Shown here in pieces: positions 1 through 8,635 of a stretch of DNA of 64,000 nt. Where the stretch lies: assembly GCF_022376835.1 (NCBI RefSeq), contig NZ_CP084606.1, positions 738,501 to 802,500 on the forward strand. Reading direction: 5' to 3'. A program made the position numbers and the translations under genes. Below the pieces are notes generated by a model that did not search any database, was not told where the DNA came from, and worked only from the letters and a program-made list of their open reading frames with translations. How positions within the stretch are numbered: the stretch's first letter is position 1; every line of letters begins with the position of its first letter. This DNA is from Brucepastera parasyntrophica (GTDB taxonomy: Bacteria > Spirochaetota > Spirochaetia > Treponematales > Treponemataceae).

Positions 1-508
1 AACTGAAAGTTGAGGGAAAAAAGGCGGCAACCGCCTACCTGGAAGACAGGGATCCGAAAAAGCTTGCGTCCGTGCTGTCCGGAAAAAAAGAGGCAGATCA
101 GCAGTTTATAAAGGAAGGCGCCCTGTCAATTTTTCTTGCCGCAGTCAGGCTCCCGTCCGCTGAGGATGATCTCAAGAAACTGACCGATATAGGTGCCGGG
201 CTTGATGTTTTGCTGCCGGACTCGGGAATTCCTTCTTTTTTGAGCAGGTTAACCAGATTATGCAGCAATACCTGGATGAAGGTGAACAGCTCGGATCCAT
301 GCTGGAACAGCAGTTCATGCCGCGCCTGAAGGCAAAACAGCAGGAACTCGAAAAAATGTACGGGCAGGCGGTTTCTCTTGATCCCAGACAGGATCCGGAA
401 TATATGCAGGCCGTTTCCAAAGGCAGACGCATGCTTGAACAGAAATACGGCGCGGTAATCGAAGAGATCAAGCGAAGAATTCAGGAAATAGCGGGTATCA
501 CTGAATAA
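1..508 (+). CDS. Hypothetical protein, 5'-truncated by the window edge, apparent frameshift
   Basis: An open frame enters from the left edge (frame of base 3) and codes for a charged, helical protein without a recognised family. At the T6 run 236-241 the frame breaks; adding one T joins PSF to FEQVNQIMQQYL and the protein continues to the stop at 506-508 with a Lys/Glu-rich coiled-coil-like tail. No signal peptide can be judged because the start is outside the window. The break has the same single-base homopolymer form as many others in this window and is probably a sequencing error. Function unknown. It is host DNA, lying outside the island. Confidence 0.6.
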
Positions 509-651
509 GGTACCGGTACGGGGGCCGCTCTCTGTTTGAGGTTTGAGCGGAACAGAGTGAGGCCGGTAAAATGAAGGGGCAAATTGCCTTAGCGGCAGAA
601 ATATAGTTAAATCAGGGAACGCAGTCTATATGATTATTTATGCCTGCCCTC

Positions 652-678
652 TTGACTTTTTTTTGCTGTTAGTATATT
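652..678 (+). promoter_or_regulatory. Putative sigma-70 promoter of tRNA-Asn
   Basis: TTGACT at 652-657 and TATATT at 673-678 are separated by 15 bp, somewhat short of the usual 17, and end 17 bp before the mature tRNA 5' end. Assignment rests on position and sequence only. Confidence 0.4.
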
Positions 679-695
679 TTTTCCAATACAAACAT

Positions 696-768
696 TCCCC
701 TGTAGCTCAGTCGGCAGAGCAAGTGGCTGTTAACCACTGGGTCGCTGGTTCAAGCCCGGCCGGGGGAG
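696..768 (+). tRNA. tRNA-Asn (GTT)
   Basis: A 73-nt cloverleaf. The acceptor arm pairs TCCCCTG (696-702) with CGGGGGA (761-767), with discriminator G768. The anticodon stem is AGTGG/CCACT (722-726/734-738) around loop CTGTTAA, with anticodon GTT at 729-731. The T arm is GCTGG-TTCAAGC-CCGGC (744-760). CCA is not encoded. The gene is a hybrid: bases up to 743 are host sequence, while bases after the 17-bp core 727-743 were brought by the island (see the displaced host 3' half at 26810-26834). Confidence 0.97.
727..743 (+). repeat. attL core repeat of the genomic island
   Basis: The 17-bp sequence CTGTTAACCACTGGGTC spans the anticodon loop and the 3' strand of the anticodon stem. An identical copy is at 26793-26809. 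The two copies form the ends of the island; recombination between them would excise about 26.07 kb and recreate a complete host tRNA-Asn. Confidence 0.92.
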
Positions 769-774
769 CTTTTC

Positions 775-803
775 AGACCGCCTTTCAGGCGGTCTATTTT
801 TTT
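775..803 (+). terminator. Rho-independent terminator after tRNA-Asn (island-supplied)
   Basis: The stem AGACCGCC (775-782) pairs with GGCGGTCT (788-795) around loop TTTCA and is followed by T7 at 797-803. It differs from the terminator behind the displaced host half at 26840-26869, so it was probably brought in by the island. Confidence 0.9.
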
Positions 804-870
804 GCACTGCAAGGAATTAGCTGAAAACGCTGTCAGAATCGTATGCGTAAGACACAGCCGGAAAAGGGCT

Positions 871-902
871 GTGGTAACAGAAGTGGCAACAAAAGGGCAA
901 CA
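871..902 (+). repeat. Left integrase arm-type repeats
   Basis: Three direct repeats, GTGGTAACA (871-879), GTGGCAACA (883-891) and AGGGCAACA (894-902), recur about every 12 bp and lie 130-160 bp inside the left core. The same motif, also with 12-bp spacing, is at 26653-26673 inside the right end. Paired arrays near both att cores are expected for arm-binding sites of a tyrosine integrase. Function is inferred. Confidence 0.65.
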
Positions 903-940
903 CTTTTTTTGGAGATTTCATAAGTCTCCGGGAGCCACGG

Positions 941-2149
941 ATGAGTGTATCGGTCGGAAAGTATCATTTGTTCAAACGCGCGCGGCCCAATGGAACGTTC
1001 TGGTATTACTGGTTTTCGGAAAACGAAAAGCGGATTATCAGGTCCTGCGGGCGGGCCTGCTCAAGCAAGCGGGAAGCGGTACAGTTTCTCGAAAACCTCC
1101 TGAAAGAAGAACTGACCCAGTCAAAAAAGAAAACAGCGGCCAGGCTGGTAACTGTCACGGATTTCGCCGGGGACATGTTTACTGAAGGGGCCCCTCACCT
1201 CGCCCGCTGGGCCGCCAAAGGCAAGGTGCTCAAGAGGCAGACTGTTATCCAGCACCGGCGGCACCTGACGCGCTATATCCTTCCCCGCTTCGGACGTTAC
1301 CGTTTTCCCGATATTACTCCAACTGAAGTCGAGGACTTTCTTCTCGAACAGAGGCTTTCCAATTCCTGCCGGAACACTGTCCTTTATACGCTCCGTCTCA
1401 TCATGAGGGAAGCCCGTCGCTCGGGTATTCTGGAGATAATCCCCGAGTTTGAACCCTTCAGGCGGAACGGCAGGAGACAGGACACCCTGTCTGGTGAGGA
1501 GCTGGCCTACCTTTTTCCATGGGACGCGGACGAGCTTATCAGGATATGGAAACGCCCCAGCCGTGTGCACCAGGAGACCGACAGGGACGCGCTCATGTTC
1601 GGTACTCTTTTCTGTCTGACCGTATCAGCGGGACTCCGCTCCGGGGAAGTCCGGGCGCTGCACACCGAGCAGATATATCTGCCCAGAAGCGGTCTGGTAA
1701 TTGACCGGGCTGTCGATGACCTCGGGGAGATCGGCTTATTGAAAAAAGCCACCGCTGAAGATACCCGAAGCCGCGCCGTCATTGTGCCTGAAATCACAAT
1801 GAATATGCTGAAGCGCTGGCTCTCCCTCATGCCCCACACTCCTGAGTTTCCCGGTCTTGTGTTTCCCTATAACGGCAAGCCCGTAGCAAGTTATTACCTT
1901 CTCGACCGGTTCAGGTTCGGTCTTGAAAAAGCGGGGATTGATTATAAGGCCCGGCGGCTGACCGTTCACTGCCTGCGGTACACCTACAACACTCGTATGC
2001 GGACACTCCTGTCAGAACAGGTCCTTCGGGAGTTTGTGGGTCACCGGTCTATGGCGATGACGGACCATTATGACAACCCGATCCCCGCCGAACGGCTTGA
2101 GGCGTATCAGGGAGTGCGGCCCGCGGTGGAGATGTTCTGGGGGAATTGA
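941..2149 (+). CDS. Tyrosine recombinase (island integrase)
   Basis: A 402-residue phage-type integrase that should catalyse insertion into and excision from tRNA-Asn. It has an N-terminal arm-binding-like segment (about 1-60), a SAM-like core-binding domain (about 70-170) and a catalytic domain with Arg233 (in GLRSGEVR), His343-x-x-Arg346 (HCLR), His368 (GHRS) and the nucleophile Tyr377 (DHYDNP). The ATG at 941 follows a GGAG Shine-Dalgarno. The gene begins 200 bp inside attL and directly behind the putative arm repeats, the usual layout for tRNA-targeting islands. It resembles the second recombinase at 14465-15637 in its N-terminal WYYW/YYYW segment. Confidence 0.93.
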   Translation: MSVSVGKYHLFKRARPNGTFWYYWFSENEKRIIRSCGRACSSKREAVQFLENLLKEELTQSKKKTAARLVTVTDFAGDMFTEGAPHLARWAAKGKVLKRQTVIQHRRHLTRYILPRFGRYRFPDITPTEVEDFLLEQRLSNSCRNTVLYTLRLIMREARRSGILEIIPEFEPFRRNGRRQDTLSGEELAYLFPWDADELIRIWKRPSRVHQETDRDALMFGTLFCLTVSAGLRSGEVRALHTEQIYLPRSGLVIDRAVDDLGEIGLLKKATAEDTRSRAVIVPEITMNMLKRWLSLMPHTPEFPGLVFPYNGKPVASYYLLDRFRFGLEKAGIDYKARRLTVHCLRYTYNTRMRTLLSEQVLREFVGHRSMAMTDHYDNPIPAERLEAYQGVRPAVEMFWGN

Positions 2150-2282
2150 TCATTAGCTAAATCATCTATCTGCATTACAGATAAAGGTATCGCTGAAAAT
2201 ACATTTTTGTCTTATTATAGACAATATTGTCTAATATATATAAAATGTAAAAATCTTTAAGACCGCCCTGTGGAGGAGTTTT

Positions 2283-2795
2283 ATGCCGAAAAATGAGGAT
2301 ACCGAACTATATGGAAAGCTTGAACACGAATTACAGGAAGCAACTGAATCATTTATCCACCTGTGCAGGTCTTTTCCGCATATTAAAAATCTATATATGA
2401 TGGAACATACCAATGCGGTATGCAACGCGCGTAATCTTCAGGAAAAATCTTTTTATAAAAAAATTGAACGAATGAATGGTAAAAATGGATTATATAATGA
2501 TCCGGTATTGCTTCTGGCTGTAACTAAAGACTTGGGCATATCCATACAGGAAGCTTTTTCCCTGAAAAAAACGAAAATCTTAACAGATCAGGAAGTAACA
2601 CAAGCTCTCGTTTCATCGGAGAGTCTCAGGCTGATTCATGATACCGTACAGCATGCGGTATGGAGTTCACGCAAGCCGAGTCAAAATATATCGTTCAGGC
2701 AGAAATACTATGCGGCAGGGTATATTCTGTTTTACACAAATCTTATTATGAGTAATAGTTTGCCTACACTCTCGCTTTTTTTATGTGGTCGGTAA
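2283..2795 (+). CDS. Hypothetical protein; probably the N-terminal part of a longer beta-helix protein
   Basis: A 170-residue AT-rich reading frame, ATG at 2283 after GTGGAGGAG. The product is mainly helical and charged; no family is recognised. It ends at a T7 run (2776-2782). One extra T would make the frame continue straight into the next one (LSLFF-MWSVKQKK), so this gene and 2783-3487 are likely one gene split by a homopolymer error. It is the first cargo gene behind the integrase. Function unknown. Confidence 0.5.
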   Translation: MPKNEDTELYGKLEHELQEATESFIHLCRSFPHIKNLYMMEHTNAVCNARNLQEKSFYKKIERMNGKNGLYNDPVLLLAVTKDLGISIQEAFSLKKTKILTDQEVTQALVSSESLRLIHDTVQHAVWSSRKPSQNISFRQKYYAAGYILFYTNLIMSNSLPTLSLFLCGR

Positions 2796-3487
2796 AACAG
2801 AAAAAATTGTATCCACACGGTACGGTGAATAATAGAGATAAGAATATTATACAGATTGATACTGTACTAAAAAAAATATTTAATATTTTCCCTAAAGCAG
2901 CATCTGAAAAAGACAATAAAATTCTTATATTTCTATATTTAAAACAAGAAATAGAACGATTTTACTTTTCACATTTTAATCTTAAATATACAAACATTAC
3001 TCCTACAAAATCTAATAAAAGCATTTTTAAGGGATTTCAGTATATTAAAACAGAGCATAAAACTGATATAAAAAACCAATTCCAGCTTATCGCGGAAATA
3101 TGGGATGAGTTTTTTGATATATACCGGTCAGGAAAAAAAGCGGGGCCGGTTTCCAATACGCTCATTTATTCCGCGATTGAAGTTCTTTCAAAACTGATAA
3201 AAGCTGATATTGATTATCCCAGTGAAATAAAAAAATACAAAAATCAGGGAGAATATCTATTTAAGATACTCATTAATAATAATCCCAAATATTCAATTGA
3301 TTATATTATTACACTTGATGAATCATTTACTGACTCTCTGACCAATTTGCAGAATGAAATGTATTATTTGATACCTGAAAAATATGAAGAAAAAATACTA
3401 TCCAATGAAGTTATTTTATATGTTGACGGAAAAACAAAGAACAAAAAAATGACGGAAAAACCTGGAATACAGCATTTTCCGATTTAA
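2783..3487 (+). CDS. Hypothetical protein, continues into a broken right-handed beta-helix domain
   Basis: A 234-residue frame, overlapping the previous one by 13 bp. Most of it has no recognisable family. Its last residues ILYVDGKTKN resemble the start of DUF1565/pectate-lyase-like surface proteins (YVDG...GKTW...DLNNAL). At the A7 run 3443-3449 one added A continues into NDGKTWNTAFSDLNNALRHVDQ, exactly the expected continuation, so the stop at 3487 is probably artificial. The domain continues in the next feature. Likely an exported or surface protein fragment, but no signal peptide is evident. Confidence 0.5.
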   Translation: MWSVKQKKLYPHGTVNNRDKNIIQIDTVLKKIFNIFPKAASEKDNKILIFLYLKQEIERFYFSHFNLKYTNITPTKSNKSIFKGFQYIKTEHKTDIKNQFQLIAEIWDEFFDIYRSGKKAGPVSNTLIYSAIEVLSKLIKADIDYPSEIKKYKNQGEYLFKILINNNPKYSIDYIITLDESFTDSLTNLQNEMYYLIPEKYEEKILSNEVILYVDGKTKNKKMTEKPGIQHFPI

Positions 3488-4006
3488 ACAACGCGTTACG
3501 TCATGTCGATCAGGTTTTTAATAAACAAAGAAAAAAGTAGAAATAAGAGTTGCCGCAGGTGAATATTCAGCGCCTGAAGATGGTTTCCAGATACATTCCC
3601 AAGTAATACTTTCAGGGGGATGGAATAAGGATAGTCAATCTAATTTGATAGAAGAAAAGATAAATGAATCAAAAATCTATACCTGCGAAGATAGTCCAGC
3701 ATTTGTAATTGATAGTCCCTCAAAAATATTAAAATAGAAAATATACACATTAGTTCACCCCATCGCCTTCCAGGACTCTATAATGTAACAATTTATGATC
3801 CCGATGAGACAGCCAGAACAAAATCGCCCCTTTTTATTGAATCAGCAGATTGTGTTGAAGTACACTCATGTGTATTTTCAGCAGATGGTATTAATGGGTC
3901 CACAATATTGTATGACGGCAAAAAAGAAAAGTGAAAATGACTGAATGTTATTATTCCTGTAACGGAAAATTACGCAAAATCAGATAAAAATATTTTTAAA
4001 CTCTAA
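3488..4006 (+). pseudogene. Continuation of right-handed beta-helix (DUF1565-like) protein, multiply frameshifted
   Basis: Reading across small breaks gives QVFNKQRKKVEIRVAAGEY...HSQVILSGGWNKD, then HISSPHRLPGLYNVTIYDPDE and CVEVHSCVFSADGINGST, the repeating turns of a parallel beta-helix. Breaks at A6 3531-3536 and A5 3722-3726 are each repaired by one added A. Near 3920-3940 the frame could not be resolved; a plausible C-terminus (NVIIPVTENYAKSDKNIFKL) ends at 4006. Either a real pseudogene or, more likely given the pattern, an intact gene of about 1.7 kb starting at 2283 with under-called homopolymers. Confidence 0.6.
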
Positions 4007-4028
4007 ACACCTCCATACATAAAAATAA

Positions 4029-4089
4029 GGCCGGATGAATTTGCTGAGTAGTAATAGCGGGAGTTATTTGTTCAGCAAAAAAGCCGGCC
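4029..4089 (+). promoter_or_regulatory. Structured leader or attenuator-like stem-loop
   Basis: GGCCGG (4029-4034) can pair with CCGGCC (4084-4089), and TTTGCTGA (4040-4047) with TCAGCAAA (4072-4079), enclosing a 24-nt loop. Seven bases before the Rep-like gene's ribosome binding site region there is a short T5 tract, so the element may act as a transcription attenuator of the gene at 4112. No known riboswitch is recognised. Confidence 0.4.
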
Positions 4090-4111
4090 AACTTTTTATG
4101 GAGGTGCCATT

Positions 4112-4915
4112 ATGGCAACAACTGACACGACACAGATTCCCAACGGAAATTCTCAGCTGGTAATTGATAAAATCGGGCTGCGGATAAAAACAGAATATCT
4201 GAATAAGGATACTGTCAAAGACTGGCAAAAAGGAAGAATTACTATCCTGACCCATGGTGAAACAGCCCAGATAAACATTCATCCTGAATTTGAACCATGG
4301 GAAAAAAATCTCGGATGGAAATGTCTTGATGCGGTTCTGGTGCTGCTGCATACCCAAGCCTTTACACGAAGATTCAGTTTTTGTGTATATACCATGTATA
4401 AAACACTATATCCCTATTTGTTAAGAAACGACATGTTCATATCATATTTTTTAAGCAACTTTATGAGTCTTGCTGAATTTGAACTTGCGTTTGACTTTTA
4501 TGACTATCCTCTGCTGATTTCCCCATCAAATACAGAGCATCATGATTTCAAAAATTATAAAGGAACATTTTATTCCCTTGACGGGAAAGTCACCAGACGG
4601 AAAAGAAACGGTAAAATGCTGTCCAAGGGAAACCAACAATCCGCGGTAATAATATATGACCGGGGAAAGAAACTGGGAAGTGACAGGAAATGTACACGGT
4701 TTGAGGTCAGATATCAGGGAAAATATAGAAAGTACCTTTCTATAAACATGCTCGAAGGTACAGCGGAGAAAGCGTTTTCCCTGCTGAAACCAAGTTTTCC
4801 GAAAATTATCGGTAAACTTATCAGTCCTGAATCGATTGTACTGACCGATTATTGGGATTTGAACAGTCATGAGTTATTTAAAATGATGCTTCTGCTGGCA
4901 TTTCTGAAAAAGTAA
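4112..4915 (+). CDS. Possible replication-initiation-like protein
   Basis: A 267-residue protein with ATG after a strong GGAGGTG. The motifs FELAFDFYDYP (about 127-137) and CTRFEVRYQGKYRK (about 193-206) resemble the 'hUh/Rep_trans-like' replication-initiation proteins of small plasmids and filamentous phages, where an acidic metal-binding strand is followed by an R-F-E-x-R strand. I could not identify a clear HxH and Tyr pair, so the call is tentative. It is flanked by a structured leader (4029-4089) and an AT-rich dyad region (4916-5137), a setting that would fit an origin. Alternatively it is an uncharacterised island protein. Confidence 0.45.
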   Translation: MATTDTTQIPNGNSQLVIDKIGLRIKTEYLNKDTVKDWQKGRITILTHGETAQINIHPEFEPWEKNLGWKCLDAVLVLLHTQAFTRRFSFCVYTMYKTLYPYLLRNDMFISYFLSNFMSLAEFELAFDFYDYPLLISPSNTEHHDFKNYKGTFYSLDGKVTRRKRNGKMLSKGNQQSAVIIYDRGKKLGSDRKCTRFEVRYQGKYRKYLSINMLEGTAEKAFSLLKPSFPKIIGKLISPESIVLTDYWDLNSHELFKMMLLLAFLKK

Positions 4916-5137
4916 ACAAATCTATAGTAGAAACATGCGCTCTGTCTGTATTTTTCAGGGGGACTTATTAATGGGAAACGTTTGTTTAGTTGTTTTGATG
5001 TATTCTGATATTTCTGAAAATATTTTCAAATTAATTAAAATTAATATAAAATATAATTTGATATATTCGTTATGTATAGAATACATATATGAATTACATA
5101 GTATTCATGTATAAACAACTAAATATGAAAAGAATAA
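4916..5137. other. AT-rich intergenic region with dyads, candidate origin
   Basis: No gene is seen. The region is strongly AT-rich and framed by a perfect 11-bp inverted repeat, TTTAGTTGTTT (4985-4995) and AAACAACTAAA (5113-5123). Between the arms are the palindrome GAAAATATTTTC and clustered ATACAT/ATGTAT/ATTCAT motifs around 5070-5112. Its position next to the Rep-like gene suggests a replication or regulatory region; there are no clear iterons. Confidence 0.35.
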
Positions 5138-5470
5138 TTACTTTAAGTATTCATTTGTAATAGTATCAAATGATTCAATAAAAACCTTTTTAATATCCTG
5201 ACTGTACCGGGTAAGTATTTTATGGGTATCCTCCGTAGCCGCCTGTTCGGGCATAAACAGTTCGTAGACTTCAACCCCAAGGACTTCGGCAAGGTTTGTC
5301 AGAGTTGCGGGGGATATCCATTTTTTTCCTGTTTCAATATCGCTGACAAAATTATGGGATATTCCAAGTTCCTGGGCAAATTTCAGTTGGGACATACCGC
5401 GTCTGCTGCGGAAGCGCTTTATATTTGCACTCAATATTCTCTGAATTTCCAGAGTTTCACGTTTATCCAT
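5138..5470 (-). CDS. XRE-family transcriptional regulator
   Basis: A 110-residue protein with an N-terminal helix-turn-helix of the Cro/CI type (about residues 10-65: IKRFRSRRGMSQLKFAQELG, then ISHNFVSDIETGK). The C-terminal 40 residues are helical and may dimerise. A putative promoter on the minus strand (TTGTCA ... TACACT, about 5485-5512) lies directly upstream. It is divergent from the membrane-protein gene at 5615 and probably regulates itself or island genes. Confidence 0.88.
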   Translation of the reverse strand: MDKRETLEIQRILSANIKRFRSRRGMSQLKFAQELGISHNFVSDIETGKKWISPATLTNLAEVLGVEVYELFMPEQAATEDTHKILTRYSQDIKKVFIESFDTITNEYLK

Positions 5471-5544
5471 ATTTCATCCTTATAGCGTAGTGTAATTCTA
5501 ACTATCAGCTTGACAAACACGCAAATAACTACTAGCATTAACAC

Positions 5545-5565
5545 AAAGTCGCCATAAGCGACTTT
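5545..5565. promoter_or_regulatory. Inverted repeat between divergent XRE and membrane-protein genes
   Basis: AAAGTCGC (5545-5552) and GCGACTTT (5558-5565) form a perfect 8-bp dyad with a 5-bp centre. Its place in the divergent intergenic space fits an operator for the XRE regulator; a weak terminator is an alternative. Confidence 0.4.
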
Positions 5566-5614
5566 TAATAACCACACATGTCTATTTCAGCAAGCATACA
5601 AAAGGATTTTGGCC

Positions 5615-6571
5615 ATGAATAATGAAGAAACTACGGTAAACATTAAAAATGTTCTATCAGGGATTAAATCAGACCGTTTTCATTCAGGAGAACAAATGCA
5701 GGAGCAGGATTTGTCTGTCCTGACCGATTCCCTCGGTATCCCGGCAGGTACGAAGATATTCGGATATATTGACGCCGATTATCTGAAAGACAGAAAACGG
5801 AAACAGGCTGTAGCGTTTACTTCAGCGGGAATGTTCTGGAAGTCTCAATCAATAAAAGAGGATGATAAAACAGGAAAAGGAACTTCAGGAAATCTCTCCT
5901 ATGAGGAACTTGCCAATTTTGCCGTGAGGGTAAAGACCGGTTCCGGAAGCGATGAAATCACCTTTTACCGCGATGATGTAAAAAACTCCGATTTTATTAC
6001 CCTCTCGGTCACACTTGACGCATGCTCAAATTCTGAAATGATCCAGAGTATCCGTGGAGGGCTGGAAAAACTCCTGGAAACGCTGGTAATAATATATGAC
6101 AAAAAACCTGTCGCCGACGGCTCTCTGAACCGTGAAGAGATATGGGCATATCTTGACGCGGATAACGATATCTCCGCCTATGTTTTCTACGCCAGATATT
6201 TTGCCCGGTGTTCGTGTAATGGAATAGATCGGTTTGCTTTTTCTTTTTCCATTAGCGGCTTCGCGGCGGGGTTGCTTAATCTCTTTTATCGCAAGTGTTA
6301 TGCGCCAGCATTGACAGCGCTCGGAATATATCTGCTGTTATACATTTTCATTGACATCGGAGCGCTTGTCCTGCTTATTCTGTTTTGCGGGCTGATGGGA
6401 CCCTATTTCATATATAAACGGTTCCGGTCAATACAGCGGAAAACACAAATGATCACGGACAGAGAACAACGCCTTACCGCGATACGGGAACTGGGCGGAG
6501 TAAATATCTGGTTTGCGTTATTGGGGCTTGTCATTGTTATTGCCGGTTTTATCGGCGGATTTTTCTCATAA
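5615..6571 (+). CDS. Hypothetical membrane protein
   Basis: A 318-residue protein. ATG 5615 is chosen because AAAGGA lies 8 bp upstream; an upstream TTG at 5609 is less likely. About 190 N-terminal residues are soluble, with a possible PH-like pattern (AVAFTSAGMFWKS, SYEELANFAVR, ITFYRDDV). The C-terminal third has three hydrophobic segments, roughly residues 228-245, 248-268 and 295-316. Function unknown. It starts a rightward run with lipoproteins at 6594, 7311 and 8636, only 22 bp before the next gene. Confidence 0.7.
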   Translation: MNNEETTVNIKNVLSGIKSDRFHSGEQMQEQDLSVLTDSLGIPAGTKIFGYIDADYLKDRKRKQAVAFTSAGMFWKSQSIKEDDKTGKGTSGNLSYEELANFAVRVKTGSGSDEITFYRDDVKNSDFITLSVTLDACSNSEMIQSIRGGLEKLLETLVIIYDKKPVADGSLNREEIWAYLDADNDISAYVFYARYFARCSCNGIDRFAFSFSISGFAAGLLNLFYRKCYAPALTALGIYLLLYIFIDIGALVLLILFCGLMGPYFIYKRFRSIQRKTQMITDREQRLTAIRELGGVNIWFALLGLVIVIAGFIGGFFS

Positions 6572-6593
6572 ACCAACAAGGAGGAGGAGCAGA

Positions 6594-7253
6594 ATGAAAG
6601 GGTTTAGGAGTTACGGACGGTTATTGGCTGCGCTATTGTGTGTATTTTTGTTTGCTTCCTGCGGAGGAAACAACTACATAAAACAGGTAAAAAATGGCAG
6701 GATGAATTTCGACCAGTCAACCACAATCGGCAAAGCGCTTTCAGGATATTCCTACATAACAGCGGGAAAATGGAGTTCATCAAAGGACAGTCAGGGAAGA
6801 CAGCTGGTCTCTTTCACCGCAAGAGCGAAGGACCCATACGCGATTATCTTTCATACGCCGAAAGGAGATATTGATGTCAAAACAAGGGATGACCTTTTTG
6901 TCAATTTCATCGGCTTCTATGGTCTTTCCGGTTCGGAAGCTGAACTGAAAGAACTGGGAATGGACAAAAACTTTCTTAACACAGTATATGAACGGTACTA
7001 TGAGGTATATGAATATTATGATGAAAAACCCCATGATGAAGCATTTTTTGTTCCGGCGTCGGCTGTTCTTGAACTTCAATGGCTCATCCTCGGAAAGAAG
7101 GAAGATGGAACCCGTCTGAATGACCAGACGTTAACTGTCACATTCAAACTTCCGCAGATGGATAACAAAACACTTGATGTACCTATTCCCATAGGACTGG
7201 AAACAATGCTGAAAATGATTTACGGCAACAAATCCTATATTGAGACGAGATAA
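6594..7253 (+). CDS. Hypothetical lipoprotein
   Basis: A 219-residue protein. The start at 6594 follows GGAGGAGGAG. The signal peptide MKGFRSYGRLLAALLCVFLF ends in lipobox FASC with Cys23, so the mature protein should be lipid-anchored. The body has beta-rich stretches and no family I recognise. It follows the membrane-protein gene by 22 bp and is closed by the terminator at 7259-7293. Confidence 0.7.
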   Translation: MKGFRSYGRLLAALLCVFLFASCGGNNYIKQVKNGRMNFDQSTTIGKALSGYSYITAGKWSSSKDSQGRQLVSFTARAKDPYAIIFHTPKGDIDVKTRDDLFVNFIGFYGLSGSEAELKELGMDKNFLNTVYERYYEVYEYYDEKPHDEAFFVPASAVLELQWLILGKKEDGTRLNDQTLTVTFKLPQMDNKTLDVPIPIGLETMLKMIYGNKSYIETR

Positions 7254-7258
7254 AAATG

Positions 7259-7293
7259 AAAGCGGAAAGCGTCATTCCGCTTCCCGCTTTTTT
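7259..7293 (+). terminator. Rho-independent terminator
   Basis: AAAGCGG and AAGCG on the left pair with CGCTT and CCGCTTT on the right, with one internal mismatch and loop TCATTC, followed by a T run. It separates the lipoprotein gene ending at 7253 from the next gene at 7311. Confidence 0.85.
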
Positions 7294-7310
7294 AATACAA
7301 AGGATACGCC

Positions 7311-8552
7311 ATGAAACAGTTTTCCATTTTCCTGATTTTATTCTTTATTATGATTACCTGCTTCACCGCCTGTACGACAACCGCCAAACCGGCGGCTGAA
7401 ACTGTTCCAGTCAGTACCTCAGATGAACTTGACGCAGGCATATATAGTATGGCTGACAGGATGCTCGCCGATATGGCCGGCAAAAAAGGCCTGTCCATCG
7501 CTGTCCTGGATTTCACACTGGACAATGAACATACCCAGCTCTCCCGGTATATTGCCGAGGAACTCACGGGCATTTTTCATTCGTCAGGTACCGTAAAAAT
7601 GATTGAACGGGAAAACCTTGATACGGTGCTGGACGAACAGCAGTTTCAGCTTTCGGGAAATGTTGACGATAACACCGCAAAAAGTATCGGGCGGATTGCG
7701 GGGGCGGATATGCTCTGCTATGGGCGGATTACCGAACTTCCCGGATCAGTCAGGATTTCGGCCCGGATTATCGATGTTGAATCCGGGATACTTGTTTCCA
7801 TCGCCAATATGGAAGTGCCGAAAACAGAAAAGGTGAAATCGCTGCTGGGAACGGCGGAAAAGAAACAGAGTTCAGCCGGGGAAACAAAAAAAGAAGAACA
7901 GATGCTTCCCCATCCGTCAGACAGACCTGATAATCAGGCGTCCTCCGCCTCAGCTAATCCGGATTTGTCCCTGATACAGAAAAACAGGGATGAACTTGCC
8001 ACCGAAGAGGCGCAGATTCAGGCAATCAGGGACTATCAGGAGTATATGATTGATTATTTTCCGGATATTACTGTTAAGGATATAAAAACCGAATCAAAAG
8101 TATCCGGATCAACTGTTTTATATACCATTGAATTCACCTGGAACCATACCGACAAAATGCCGGTAGTTAACGAAATGAAAACATTTTTTCAGACCTTTGC
8201 CGATGCGGGTCAGGGAAACAGAAAACGGAGCTTCACTTATTATCCAAGCGCATACGCGAGCAAAACCCAGCAGATAGCTTTTCCCATATACCAAAAAGCA
8301 AATTCTGTTTTAAAATACGGATTTCATTGGGAATTGGAATTCACTCTACTTGATAGAGACGGGCTGCCGATTGATATATATAAAACCACGCTCACACGGA
8401 CTGCGCCATGGGGAAAATCATCCAGAGACAGTAAGGGATGGTTTTTCAATATTTCGGAAGAAGCATACGCAATGGTAAAAGAAGTCAGGCTGACCAAAAA
8501 AACAGGCAGTATATATTGGATGGAAAATATTTCATCTCCTAACGCTTACTAG
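7311..8552 (+). CDS. FlgO/CsgG-like lipoprotein
   Basis: A 413-residue protein with a lipoprotein signal ending in FTAC (Cys21). Residues about 60-190 match the FlgO/CsgG/LpoB-type fold: SIAVLDFTLDNEHTQLSRYIAEELTGIF, MIERENLDTVLDEQQ, GADMLCYGRIT and ISARIIDVESGILVSI. Proteins of this type sit in the outer membrane or periplasm and often support assemblies or report on envelope state. The C-terminal half (about 220-413) is unassigned. The gene lies inside the mobile island rather than with flagellar genes, so a flagellar role is not implied. Confidence 0.75.
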   Translation: MKQFSIFLILFFIMITCFTACTTTAKPAAETVPVSTSDELDAGIYSMADRMLADMAGKKGLSIAVLDFTLDNEHTQLSRYIAEELTGIFHSSGTVKMIERENLDTVLDEQQFQLSGNVDDNTAKSIGRIAGADMLCYGRITELPGSVRISARIIDVESGILVSIANMEVPKTEKVKSLLGTAEKKQSSAGETKKEEQMLPHPSDRPDNQASSASANPDLSLIQKNRDELATEEAQIQAIRDYQEYMIDYFPDITVKDIKTESKVSGSTVLYTIEFTWNHTDKMPVVNEMKTFFQTFADAGQGNRKRSFTYYPSAYASKTQQIAFPIYQKANSVLKYGFHWELEFTLLDRDGLPIDIYKTTLTRTAPWGKSSRDSKGWFFNISEEAYAMVKEVRLTKKTGSIYWMENISSPNAY

Positions 8553-8635
8553 CAACCAATATCATTGAACATATAATCCGGGCACGCTGTGTTGTGTAAT
8601 AAATAAATATCAGAAATATGCAGGGAGGCATAAAC

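Noticed and set aside
630..824. 64-residue frame over tRNA-Asn
   Set aside because: It lies directly on the tRNA and its terminator.
802..1185. Rightward 127-residue frame before the integrase
   Set aside because: It overlaps the tRNA terminator, the arm repeats and 245 bp of the integrase in another frame, and matches no protein pattern.
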